A stretch of 54,476 nt of DNA. It comes from Verrucomicrobiia bacterium (GTDB taxonomy: Bacteria; Verrucomicrobiota; Verrucomicrobiia; JABWAM01). Under the pieces are notes generated by a model. That model did no database searches, had not been told where the DNA came from, and was given only the letters and a program-made list of their open reading frames with translations. The DNA lies in contig JAQUAF010000039.1 in the NCBI GenBank assembly GCA_028687435.1, positions 1 to 54,476 of the forward strand. Reading direction: 5' to 3'. Shown one piece after another: positions 24,584-32,230 of this stretch (its first letter is position 1; every line of letters starts with the position of its first letter). The translations under genes were made by a program, and so were the position numbers.

Positions 24584-25018
24584 ATGAAAACATTAATCCC
24601 ATCAAGAACAGGTTTCGCGAGTTTGCAGAACCGCCCGGTTGTATTGTGCTTCGTAATTTTAAGCGTCATTTTGCTGACAAGCTGCGCCACGGTTTCACGT
24701 GAGGAAGCGGCGACTGCGGATTTTGGCCCATATCCCGCTAATTATGAAGAGCAAGTGAAGCATTTCTTTAATCAGACGTTAAAAGATCCCTACTCCGCCG
24801 TTTACAGGATTGGAACCCCAAGGAAGGGGGTTGCCACCAAGGGGTTGATTTTCGGCGGCGGGAAAGTTTACGGCTGGATAATGCCAGTTGGCGTCAATGC
24901 CAAGAATAGCTTTGGCGGGTACGTTGGGGAACGGACCTGCTATATTTTGCTCGCGGGCGGAAGGCTTTATGATGTGACTAACAGTTTTAGCAGCGGCCAG
25001 GCGGCTTTCGCTCCGTAG
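24584..25018 (+). CDS. putative lipoprotein, uncharacterised
   Basis: This 144-residue precursor has a hydrophobic stretch and lipobox LLTSC (Cys at about residue 33). The mature part contains YEEQVKHFFNQTLKDPYSAVY, then a Gly-rich region (about 85-95) and YILLAGGRLYDV. The pattern DPYSA-x-Y is seen in small envelope lipoproteins of unknown role. It follows the outer-membrane barrel by 44 bp on the same strand, so the two may be co-transcribed. Its last 32 bases overlap the run-on 3' end of the convergent phosphoesterase gene. Confidence 0.65.
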   Translation: MKTLIPSRTGFASLQNRPVVLCFVILSVILLTSCATVSREEAATADFGPYPANYEEQVKHFFNQTLKDPYSAVYRIGTPRKGVATKGLIFGGGKVYGWIMPVGVNAKNSFGGYVGERTCYILLAGGRLYDVTNSFSSGQAAFAP

Positions 25019-25853
25019 CGCCTGTCCCAAGAAGCATTTCTGAAAATCTTTTCATTCGTACAACCGTCACGAGCAAAATCGGCTCCCCGAAAATGGGCTC
25101 CGTGCATAAACGTTTGTCTGCCCCGTCGGCGTTCGTAGGGGGGGGGCGTTCGCCAGAGGACGACGGAGACCTTGCCGACATCAGCCCTTCGTCGTTCGCG
25201 TTGCGAACGGAGTAGGGATGGCGGCAGAAATGAGGGAGGTGGTCTGAATCACTTCGCAGGCCTGCATGGCGGCTGGCATCAGGGAAAGGCGGCGGATGGA
25301 TGAGAATGAAAACGCGATCAAATTTTTTCAAGGTCGATGGCAGGACGGTTCGCAAATGGGTTGCCGCCGCTTTGCCCCGTTCGTGCAGGATGTCGAACAT
25401 GGCGGAACGGTCAACCTCGCGGAGGTCCCGTATTTGGATGAAATCGTTCAGGCTGACCGGAGATTTCCGCCCAAGGCCGGCCATGCCGTCTCCCCAGCCT
25501 GCATGGCCCACAAGGCCCGTTCTTTCGGAAAGCGGGACGGCTCCCTCCTTGTTGAGCCAATGGAGGTTTTGCTTTTTGGCGCAAAGCCCCATGACCATCT
25601 CGTCCACGGTGGCAAAAGCCCCGCCGTAGTAGTCGTGATTTCCGAGGACAAAATAGATCGGAACGGAGATCCTGTCGGCAAGAAGGGACAGATGCTCCCG
25701 CAACCATCTGGCGCCCGAAATGTCACCCGAAAGCAGGACGGCCCGAGGCGCCGCCAAGCAGACCTTCGCCAGAAAACGGTCCACTTCTGCGGCCTGCAAG
25801 AATTCAAGGTGCAGGTCGCTCAACCAGACGATGGATGTAGGGCTCGTGGACAT
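24987..25853 (-). pseudogene. calcineurin-like metallophosphoesterase, C-terminus disrupted
   Basis: The first 200 residues are a good metallophosphoesterase: SDLHLE (about 12-17), SGDIS (about 42-46), GNHDYY (about 71-76) and IHPPPF (about 185) give four of the five metal-binding blocks. The last block, GHxH, is missing. After DHLPHF the sequence turns into a Ser/Pro/Arg-rich tail (RNANDEGLMSARSPSSSGE) encoded by GC-rich DNA at about 25100-25215 containing a perfect inverted repeat (25193-25209). The natural end was probably lost by insertion or deletion, leaving a likely inactive enzyme. It could still be expressed. Confidence 0.6.
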
Positions 25854-25942
25854 GGTTTGTTATTTCCGTTTCGCACTAGATTTTTCGTATGATTCGTTGC
25901 TCTTTATCTTGATTCATTGGACTTCAGAAGGCAACATCGGGC

Positions 25943-25959
25943 TGCCCTCGCAGAGGGCA
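25943..25959 (+). promoter_or_regulatory. hairpin covering the ribosome-binding site of the defence operon
   Basis: TGCCCTC and GAGGGCA form a perfect 7-bp stem around GCA. The GAGGG in the 3' arm is the likely Shine-Dalgarno sequence for the HTH gene, five bases before its ATG at 25963. The hairpin would hide it. It could also be a DNA operator for the HTH protein. Either would control the first gene of the operon. Confidence 0.5.
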
Positions 25960-25962
25960 TCA

Positions 25963-26151
25963 ATGAATGACATGAAGGACCGCTGGCTATCCGTGGACGA
26001 AATTGCCGCACACTTGGGCGTCAAGCCCGCCACAATTTACAAGTGGCTCACACGGCGGAAAATGCCCGCCCACAAAGTTGGGCGTCTCTGGAAGTTCAAA
26101 ATCGCCGAAATCGACGCATGGGTGCTTTCCGGGAGGGCCAAGCTCCAATGA
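25963..26151 (+). CDS. excisionase-type HTH regulator, first gene of the defence operon
   Basis: The 62-residue protein is nearly all one domain: WLSVDEIAAHLGVKPATIYK, then WLTRRKMPAHKVGRLWKF, the HTH_17/MerR-like excisionase fold that binds DNA as a small winged helix. Start at 25963 follows a GAGGG five bases upstream. Its stop overlaps the PglZ start in an ATGA. BREX loci often have a regulator in front (for example the WYL-type BrxR); this one is of a different family. Autoregulation at the 17-bp inverted repeat upstream is likely. Confidence 0.8.
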   Translation: MNDMKDRWLSVDEIAAHLGVKPATIYKWLTRRKMPAHKVGRLWKFKIAEIDAWVLSGRAKLQ

Positions 26152-28808
26152 AAAGCAAGGCTTCAAAAGGTGAACCCAGTTCATCCCCGAGGACAGAAGG
26201 GGGTGTCTTGGATTCTTGTTCCGAATGGATGCTGGAAGAGGTCGCGACAATCTCCAAAGGCAATCATCGCCTTTGGTTGCGTGACCCCGACCGCCTTTTG
26301 ACAGCACCAGCAGAAGAGATTCAAAAAACACTCGATGGCGATCAAACTGTCTTTCTGACGCGGCATTCCTTGGGCTTACGCTTGAATCTGTTGCAGGGCT
26401 ACCCTCAACGCTGGTTGCTGGTGGACCAGACAAGTGATCGCGAGGGACAGTCCACGTTGTTTGCGCCCGATCTGCGCAGGCTCATGGGGGAAACCTTACC
26501 CATTGTAAAAACCGTCCGTGATTTTCTTGTCAATCGCACCAAAGATCCAAGCTGGCCCCAGGACGTTGAGAGTTTTCCGTATCGCGAGCTGGCACGAGCG
26601 CATCCGGTTGACTTCCTCCGCGCCTACGAGGACTTCAGAACAAAAAAACAGACGGGCTTTTCGAGTTCTGATCTGTTGCTAATCGGAGCCAGCGCGGTTC
26701 TCCAACGCAACCTCTTCGCGCTGGAAAATGCTTTCCACATAATCGAGCTGGCCTTTCACTCCACTGAAAAATGGAAGCATCTTGAAGACTACTTCGGCGC
26801 AGAGGAAATTCAGTCCATTCGAGAACATTTGCGAAAACTTCCACGCCCGCTTGGCGATCTTTTCAACGGACAGGCTCAATCCGCGCGGCTGGCTTGCGCT
26901 GCATTGCTGATTCTTTCCCGTCACTTTGAGAACCCGTCTCAATTTCTGCCACATCTTTCGTCTTCGCTCACCAATTGGCAGGATTGCGAACCTCTTTTTG
27001 TCGCGATTTCAAGGCCCTCTTGGTTTGATTTGGAGATTCAGATTTTTGACACGGCGGTTTCCCAGGGCTTTTTGAACACAATGAAATCATCGTTGGGATT
27101 GAACACCCCTGAAAAAGCCAAGGAATTTTCCGACAGCGGATGTTGGTCGCAGAAATTGCGCGAACTGGTTTTATTGGAGGCGCCGTCTCTGAAGCTTGAA
27201 CGTCCGGTGCCTCAAGCTGCCAGCCATCAAAATGATCTTGAACAATTAGTTCCCGCGTTTCGGACCCGACTCGCTGAGGTGTCGAAACTGCTTAATATTG
27301 CCCGAGCAACATGTGATCGGCTGCGTACGCGCCTACCAACTCAGTTGAAAGGCGCTGATTTTGTGACGGCATTCAGTGACCAAGGCTTATTCCGCCTGCC
27401 AATTCTCTCAGCAGAATTAAATGATTATCGGCAAAAGATTTCGCGATTTTCACCGAAACCCCCTGGATTTGAAGAGCGTTGGAAACAATTTGAAACCGAA
27501 GTGGATCAAGCGGTTTCCCTTGTGGAAGATGTGCTCAAGGATTTTGATTTTATTCTTGGGCGATTTCTCGAAAACCAGTTTTCTCAGGTTGTTCCCAAGC
27601 AAATTGTCCCGACGAATCAATTGATTGAAAAATTTGTTTCGGAACCAAAATCAAAAAATCCCAAGCGTCCGATGGCTATCATCCTTCTGGACGGCATGCG
27701 GTATGACCTATGGCGCTTGATTGTGCGCCCACACCTGGAACGCCGCTATCGCGTTCAAGAGCAGGTGTGCATGGCTTTATTGCCGAGTGAAACGCGAATT
27801 TCGCGGGTTGGCTTCTTCTCTGGCCTGAAACCATCGGCGTTTTTCCGCCAAAGACTGACCGGCGGCGAGCTTCCTGCATGCAACCAGCTTCTCAAAAGGC
27901 TGATTCCTGGACATCCGGATATAGAAAACTGGGATGTGAAGTGCGCCCAGGTCCCATTTGCTTTCCGCAGCGCAGACAATGCGACGTTTGGGATTGTGTT
28001 CGATTTTACTGATGCAATCGGGCATGCGAGCGCATGGGAGATCGACTTGCTTGCAGAGCTTGTTCAAGTGTGGCTCAAGCAAGTTGACAAGGTCTTAAGC
28101 TTGCTGCCTGCCGATTGTGATTTATGGGTTACGGTTGATCACGGCCAGGTGATCTCGGGAACGATCCCGATTGAAATACCTTCTGAACTCTTGGTCGGAG
28201 ATGGGAATGGTTATCGCGCCGCATTTTTGAAGGACAAGCTGAAAGGGCACCATGCCGCCCATGTGTTCCATATTCCCGCTCGTGATATGGGGTATGAGGA
28301 AAACGGCTACTGGGCTTTTCCAAAGCCAGGATATAGTTTTCGGCTTCAGCCCAAAAACGGCGTCACCAGCAAATTCAAGCCAACTGCCAACATGCGGCAT
28401 GGTGGATTGAGTGCTTTTGAGATTTTTGTACCCATGGCGTGTCTGACTTCACGCTCCAAACAAATCAAAGTTAAAATTTCCCCGAAGATCGTTGGGACAT
28501 TCACAGTAGGTGTTTCCACGCAGTTGTCGCTGGAGATTTCCGCTGACAGTCCTGTCGAAGGGCTTATCGAAGTTTCAGGGAATGTAGATGGTCTGCAACC
28601 CGCCTTGGTCACGAACTTGGGAACAACGCCGCAACCTATTTTCCTGCCCTATACGCCCACCTTGGCTGGGGCAATCACCATCAAGCTTGAACCACGCTGG
28701 GGTTACACTCCTGTTCCGTCTTCCGTTGAAGTCACCCTTCAAATTGCCCCATCCACAGGTCGTCCGAAGGACGACTTGGACGACAAGCTCGCAAAACTGT
28801 TCGGTTAA
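26148..28808 (+). CDS. pglZ: PglZ-domain protein, BREX core
   Basis: The start at 26148, overlapping the regulator's stop, gives 886 residues. The PglZ (alkaline-phosphatase-like) domain spans about residues 505-790. Its metal-site motifs are visible: AIILLDGMRYDLW (about 510-522) and WVTVDHGQV (about 660-668). The N-terminal 500 residues are helical, and the C-terminal 90 form a beta-rich domain. PglZ is the defining protein of BREX and Pgl phage-exclusion systems. It is required both for host methylation and for exclusion, and a nuclease activity has been reported for a family member. Here it comes first in the operon, unlike type 1 BREX where it sits near the end. Confidence 0.88.
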   Translation: MKSKASKGEPSSSPRTEGGVLDSCSEWMLEEVATISKGNHRLWLRDPDRLLTAPAEEIQKTLDGDQTVFLTRHSLGLRLNLLQGYPQRWLLVDQTSDREGQSTLFAPDLRRLMGETLPIVKTVRDFLVNRTKDPSWPQDVESFPYRELARAHPVDFLRAYEDFRTKKQTGFSSSDLLLIGASAVLQRNLFALENAFHIIELAFHSTEKWKHLEDYFGAEEIQSIREHLRKLPRPLGDLFNGQAQSARLACAALLILSRHFENPSQFLPHLSSSLTNWQDCEPLFVAISRPSWFDLEIQIFDTAVSQGFLNTMKSSLGLNTPEKAKEFSDSGCWSQKLRELVLLEAPSLKLERPVPQAASHQNDLEQLVPAFRTRLAEVSKLLNIARATCDRLRTRLPTQLKGADFVTAFSDQGLFRLPILSAELNDYRQKISRFSPKPPGFEERWKQFETEVDQAVSLVEDVLKDFDFILGRFLENQFSQVVPKQIVPTNQLIEKFVSEPKSKNPKRPMAIILLDGMRYDLWRLIVRPHLERRYRVQEQVCMALLPSETRISRVGFFSGLKPSAFFRQRLTGGELPACNQLLKRLIPGHPDIENWDVKCAQVPFAFRSADNATFGIVFDFTDAIGHASAWEIDLLAELVQVWLKQVDKVLSLLPADCDLWVTVDHGQVISGTIPIEIPSELLVGDGNGYRAAFLKDKLKGHHAAHVFHIPARDMGYEENGYWAFPKPGYSFRLQPKNGVTSKFKPTANMRHGGLSAFEIFVPMACLTSRSKQIKVKISPKIVGTFTVGVSTQLSLEISADSPVEGLIEVSGNVDGLQPALVTNLGTTPQPIFLPYTPTLAGAITIKLEPRWGYTPVPSSVEVTLQIAPSTGRPKDDLDDKLAKLFG

Positions 28809-28821
28809 CCACGAAAATATT

Positions 28822-30822
28822 ATGGCAAACGCTAGAGAAATATTCGGCCACTTGGTTGTGGAAAAATCCAAGACACGCCTTCCGGATCTCAAGGAGTTTC
28901 CACGGTACGTGGTGGAGTGCCTCATTAACCGGTTCTGCCCTGGGGAAAATTTCGACGAAGAACTGGGCCAGGTTCGCAAGAAATTAGCGCAGAACTATGC
29001 CGCGCCCGCCGATAAAGATCGCATTCTCTATGAGGCCCGTGAACGTGGAAAATATGATCTCATTGCGCGAGTGGAAGTTACCTTGGATCTGAAAACCGAC
29101 ACCTACGTCGGGGCGATTCCATCGCTTAATCTTCGAGGCCTTTTCGTGCCGGAGACGTTGCTTAATCGCTACCCGCGGCTCATTGGCGGTTTATGGGGTA
29201 TCGGCACGCTACAGTACCAGCGCCCGAACCCTGACAATCCAGTTCCCCTGATCGCTTTGGTGGAGTTCCAGCCATTTCAATATGGGAAAGTGGACATCAA
29301 GGAGTTTGAGTCGAAGCGTTGCCAATTCACTCGGGACGAATGGATTGATCTCCTGATGAATACCGTGGGATTCAATCCCGAATTTTACACTTTTCGGCAA
29401 AAGATGTTTGTTCTTGTCCGTCTCGCCTCCATTGCTGAACGCATGGTTCATTTGATCGAGCTTGGACCTCGTGAAACCGGTAAATCTTATGGCTACAAGA
29501 ATCTTTCCTACTACTCGTACATGCTTTCAGGAGGACGGGCGACGCCGGCGGTCCTCTTCGTTCACGGCGGCAATGGCACGCCCGGTTTAGTGGCCCGCTT
29601 CGACACGCTTGTGTTTGACGAAATCGCCAACACTGAATTCAAAGATCCCACCGCGACCGTTTCCATTTTTAAGGACTACATGGAATATGGGAATTTTACC
29701 CTCGGCAAATATCCCGTTAAGGGCGAGGCCTCGATTGTGATGATTGGGAATCTCAATGTGCTTGGGAACATGCCGCATGAGATGTACGAACATCTTCTTG
29801 AACCGTTGCCGTCGGAGTTGATTGACCCGGCCTTATTTGAACGCGTTCACGGTTTCATTCCCGGTTGGGAAATGCCGAAACTCGAAGACCGTGCTTTTGC
29901 CAAAGGCTATGGGTTCACGTTGGATTTCTTTGCTGAGGTGCTTCATTTGCTCCGTTCCACGCTGCTCCCTTTCGATCCCTCCACTCGCTACAAGCTCTAC
30001 AATGCGAAGTCCCGCGATAGCGAAGCGATTGCCAAGGTCACTAAAGGGCTGACCAAATTGCTGCATCCCGATGGGAAGGTAACCGATCAGGAATTGGCAG
30101 AATACGTCGGCCTCGCCGCCGAAATGCGCCAGCGTGTGAAGGATCAGCTCTCCGTCATTGCTCCTGGCGAGTATCCTCACTACACCATTGAATACGAAAT
30201 CAACGGCGTCCGTCAGTCAGCTAATCCTCCCGAGCGCGGCCGCAAACGCGCCATCGCCCTGCCGCCACAACCTACCGTCGGCATTGTGGCGGGATTGGTC
30301 GTTTCGCAAACAGTTGGCGGACAGATCCAATTGGTGGAAGTCGAAGCTTATCCTGGAAAGGGTGAACCGCGTGTGCGCGGAAATGTCAAAGCCATCATGA
30401 AATCCAGTCTGGCCGCCGCTTGCGATGCCGTGCGTGCCCTCCGTAGCAAGTTGAAGGTATCCACAGAGTTTACCGATGGCTTCCATATCACAGCCTTGCC
30501 TTGTCAGATGGCGGTTCCCAAGGAAGGGCCGAGTGCCGGGTTGGCATTTGCCGTGGGAGTTGCCTCGGCCATTACCAAACAACCCGTTCCCAACGATGTG
30601 GCTTTTACCGGCGAAGTGACCATGAAAGGTTTCGTTCACGGCATCGGCGGCTTGGCGCAGAAACTCGATGCCGCTAAAAAGTCGGGGGTTCGCACCGTCT
30701 TGATTCCCAAAGATAATGAAAAAGAATTGCAGGAACTGCCGCCCCAGGTTGCGGGTTCAGTCAAAGTGATTTGCGTGTCCACGTTGGAAGAGGCTTTCAA
30801 GGAGATTGGATACTTGAAATGA
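28822..30822 (+). CDS. brxL: BrxL, AAA+ ATPase with Lon-type protease-like domain
   Basis: ATG at 28822 gives 666 residues. An AAA+ core has Walker A LGPRETGKS (about 214-222) and Walker B LVFDEIA (about 260-266). The C-terminal Lon-like domain (about 500-666) keeps the Ser/Lys dyad: Ser571 in GPSAG and Lys614 in AQKLDAA. BrxL in type 1 and type 4 BREX forms hexameric rings on DNA and is needed to exclude phage but not for methylation. Length and domain order are typical. It overlaps the next gene in an ATGA and starts 13 bp after PglZ. Confidence 0.9.
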   Translation: MANAREIFGHLVVEKSKTRLPDLKEFPRYVVECLINRFCPGENFDEELGQVRKKLAQNYAAPADKDRILYEARERGKYDLIARVEVTLDLKTDTYVGAIPSLNLRGLFVPETLLNRYPRLIGGLWGIGTLQYQRPNPDNPVPLIALVEFQPFQYGKVDIKEFESKRCQFTRDEWIDLLMNTVGFNPEFYTFRQKMFVLVRLASIAERMVHLIELGPRETGKSYGYKNLSYYSYMLSGGRATPAVLFVHGGNGTPGLVARFDTLVFDEIANTEFKDPTATVSIFKDYMEYGNFTLGKYPVKGEASIVMIGNLNVLGNMPHEMYEHLLEPLPSELIDPALFERVHGFIPGWEMPKLEDRAFAKGYGFTLDFFAEVLHLLRSTLLPFDPSTRYKLYNAKSRDSEAIAKVTKGLTKLLHPDGKVTDQELAEYVGLAAEMRQRVKDQLSVIAPGEYPHYTIEYEINGVRQSANPPERGRKRAIALPPQPTVGIVAGLVVSQTVGGQIQLVEVEAYPGKGEPRVRGNVKAIMKSSLAAACDAVRALRSKLKVSTEFTDGFHITALPCQMAVPKEGPSAGLAFAVGVASAITKQPVPNDVAFTGEVTMKGFVHGIGGLAQKLDAAKKSGVRTVLIPKDNEKELQELPPQVAGSVKVICVSTLEEAFKEIGYLK

Positions 30823-31661
30823 GCAATCGCCAGGCAACCCTTTTTCCGTCCCCACCGTGCGAAAGCAAGGGGCCAAATGTTGCCGCCGTACCGTCTTCCG
30901 CTGTCTCGCGGCGGACGTACATCAACAATCTTCTCGTCAACGAATCACTCCAGCATTTGCCTGCCGCATTGGATCACCCGTCCACGGACGATTTCAAAGC
31001 ATATCTTCGCGAGCATTTGCATCACAATTCGGCAAATACCCGCCTGAAATGCGCAGAGTACATCGCTTACCGCTACAGCCAGCAAGGTAAAGTCAATCTT
31101 GCCCTCGCCAGATTCCTTAAATGTTGTCCCGATGAGAATTCCCGACGGGAAGTGTTGTGGTTTGAAATGCTCCGCGCTGTCCCCCCTCTCCAAGAGCTTT
31201 CTTCTGCTTGGCTCTCCAAGATTCCCGCCCAGGGGACGACTCGCGAGGAATTGTTGGAGTTTATGCGCCTTCGCGTTGGCAATCGCAATCCGGGCAAGCT
31301 GGCGACAGAGGCTTTGGGTGCAATGAAAAAACTGGGGCATCTCAAGAGCGACAAACCAAAGCACTACTACGCTATCTGGACCGATCCGTCCGTCGAAGTT
31401 CTAATTTATGCCTTGGCTCAAATCTATCCGACGCCAACGGCAGTTCGAATGGAAGTGTTTAAAACAGATTCGATGTGGCAGGGGTTGCTCTGGCCTCCCG
31501 CAAGTTTAGAACGAATCATTTTGCAAGGGGATCGTTTCGGCAAAATCGCCAATGTGACCCAACTCGACACATACTATCAATTTACCCTGCAAGGTTCTGG
31601 AGAAGAACGACTCCAACGCCTTCTGGCACGCTGGACTAAAGGAGGGAAGTCCCATGGATAA
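30819..31661 (+). CDS. BrxA-like (DUF1819-like) protein
   Basis: The start at 30819 overlaps the BrxL stop and gives 280 residues. The helical pattern (TYINNLLVNESLQHLP near 40, then NTRLKCAEYIAYRYSQQG near 80) resembles BrxA/DUF1819, a small helical DNA-binding protein of type 1 BREX. At 280 residues it is longer than the usual 200; the extra part is C-terminal (about 205-280) and ends in a beta-like region. The identification rests on context (PglZ and BrxL before, BrxB-like after) and general pattern. Confidence 0.5.
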   Translation: MSNRQATLFPSPPCESKGPNVAAVPSSAVSRRTYINNLLVNESLQHLPAALDHPSTDDFKAYLREHLHHNSANTRLKCAEYIAYRYSQQGKVNLALARFLKCCPDENSRREVLWFEMLRAVPPLQELSSAWLSKIPAQGTTREELLEFMRLRVGNRNPGKLATEALGAMKKLGHLKSDKPKHYYAIWTDPSVEVLIYALAQIYPTPTAVRMEVFKTDSMWQGLLWPPASLERIILQGDRFGKIANVTQLDTYYQFTLQGSGEERLQRLLARWTKGGKSHG

Positions 31662-32229
31662 CGATTTCCCTAGAAAAACTGCCGACGAGATCATCAAGGC
31701 ACTCGCTACACGCTTCCGTGAATCTGCTCGTGACCGCCGCGTTTACAGTGTTTTGGGCACGTATGATCAACTCGATAAATTTGTCCCACGCATCCGTGAC
31801 CTTTGCCATAAAAACGCATTGTCTGAGGATGGGCAATCGGTCGCCTTTTTTGATTTGAATACTGCTTTGCTCGAACACCTCAAGCTTCAAGGCAAAATGG
31901 AAAAGCTCAGCGAGTTGGCTGATAAACTTCGCGATAAGGAACTCGGGCGTCTGATGGGCGAAAACTGGTCGGATTGGCTTTCACAGCAAACCGGAAAACA
32001 TTTCGGCCTTATTCTGGCGGGATTTGAATTGTTTTTTTCTTATCTCGATTCAAATGCGCTGGCTCTCGTGCGCCAGTACGCGATTAACGGCAAGCACTTG
32101 TGCCTTGTCATGCCTGGAACGGAACGCGCCCGCCAAGTTTGGGCCTTTGATGAAACCCCTGATTTTCGCCGTCAAATTACAGGTTTGGTATCCGAGTGGA
32201 CCTACGTGTTGACAGCACCCACGCTTTGA
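31654..32229 (+). CDS. BrxB-like protein
   Basis: This is a 191-residue soluble protein, preceded by AAGGAGGG and overlapping the previous gene by eight bases. The length equals that of BrxB (DUF1788), and the end LCLVMPGTERARQVWAF recalls the family's C-terminal PG motif. BrxB is needed for BREX function; its activity is unknown. Gene order BrxA-BrxB matches type 1. Similarity is low, so it could be another small BREX protein in the BrxB position. Confidence 0.45.
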   Translation: MDNDFPRKTADEIIKALATRFRESARDRRVYSVLGTYDQLDKFVPRIRDLCHKNALSEDGQSVAFFDLNTALLEHLKLQGKMEKLSELADKLRDKELGRLMGENWSDWLSQQTGKHFGLILAGFELFFSYLDSNALALVRQYAINGKHLCLVMPGTERARQVWAFDETPDFRRQITGLVSEWTYVLTAPTL

Positions 32230-32230
32230 A

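Noticed and set aside
28588..28821. Extended BrxL start within the PglZ coding region
   Set aside because: The extra 78 residues overlap PglZ in another frame and do not resemble BrxL; the ATG at 28822 gives the usual family length.
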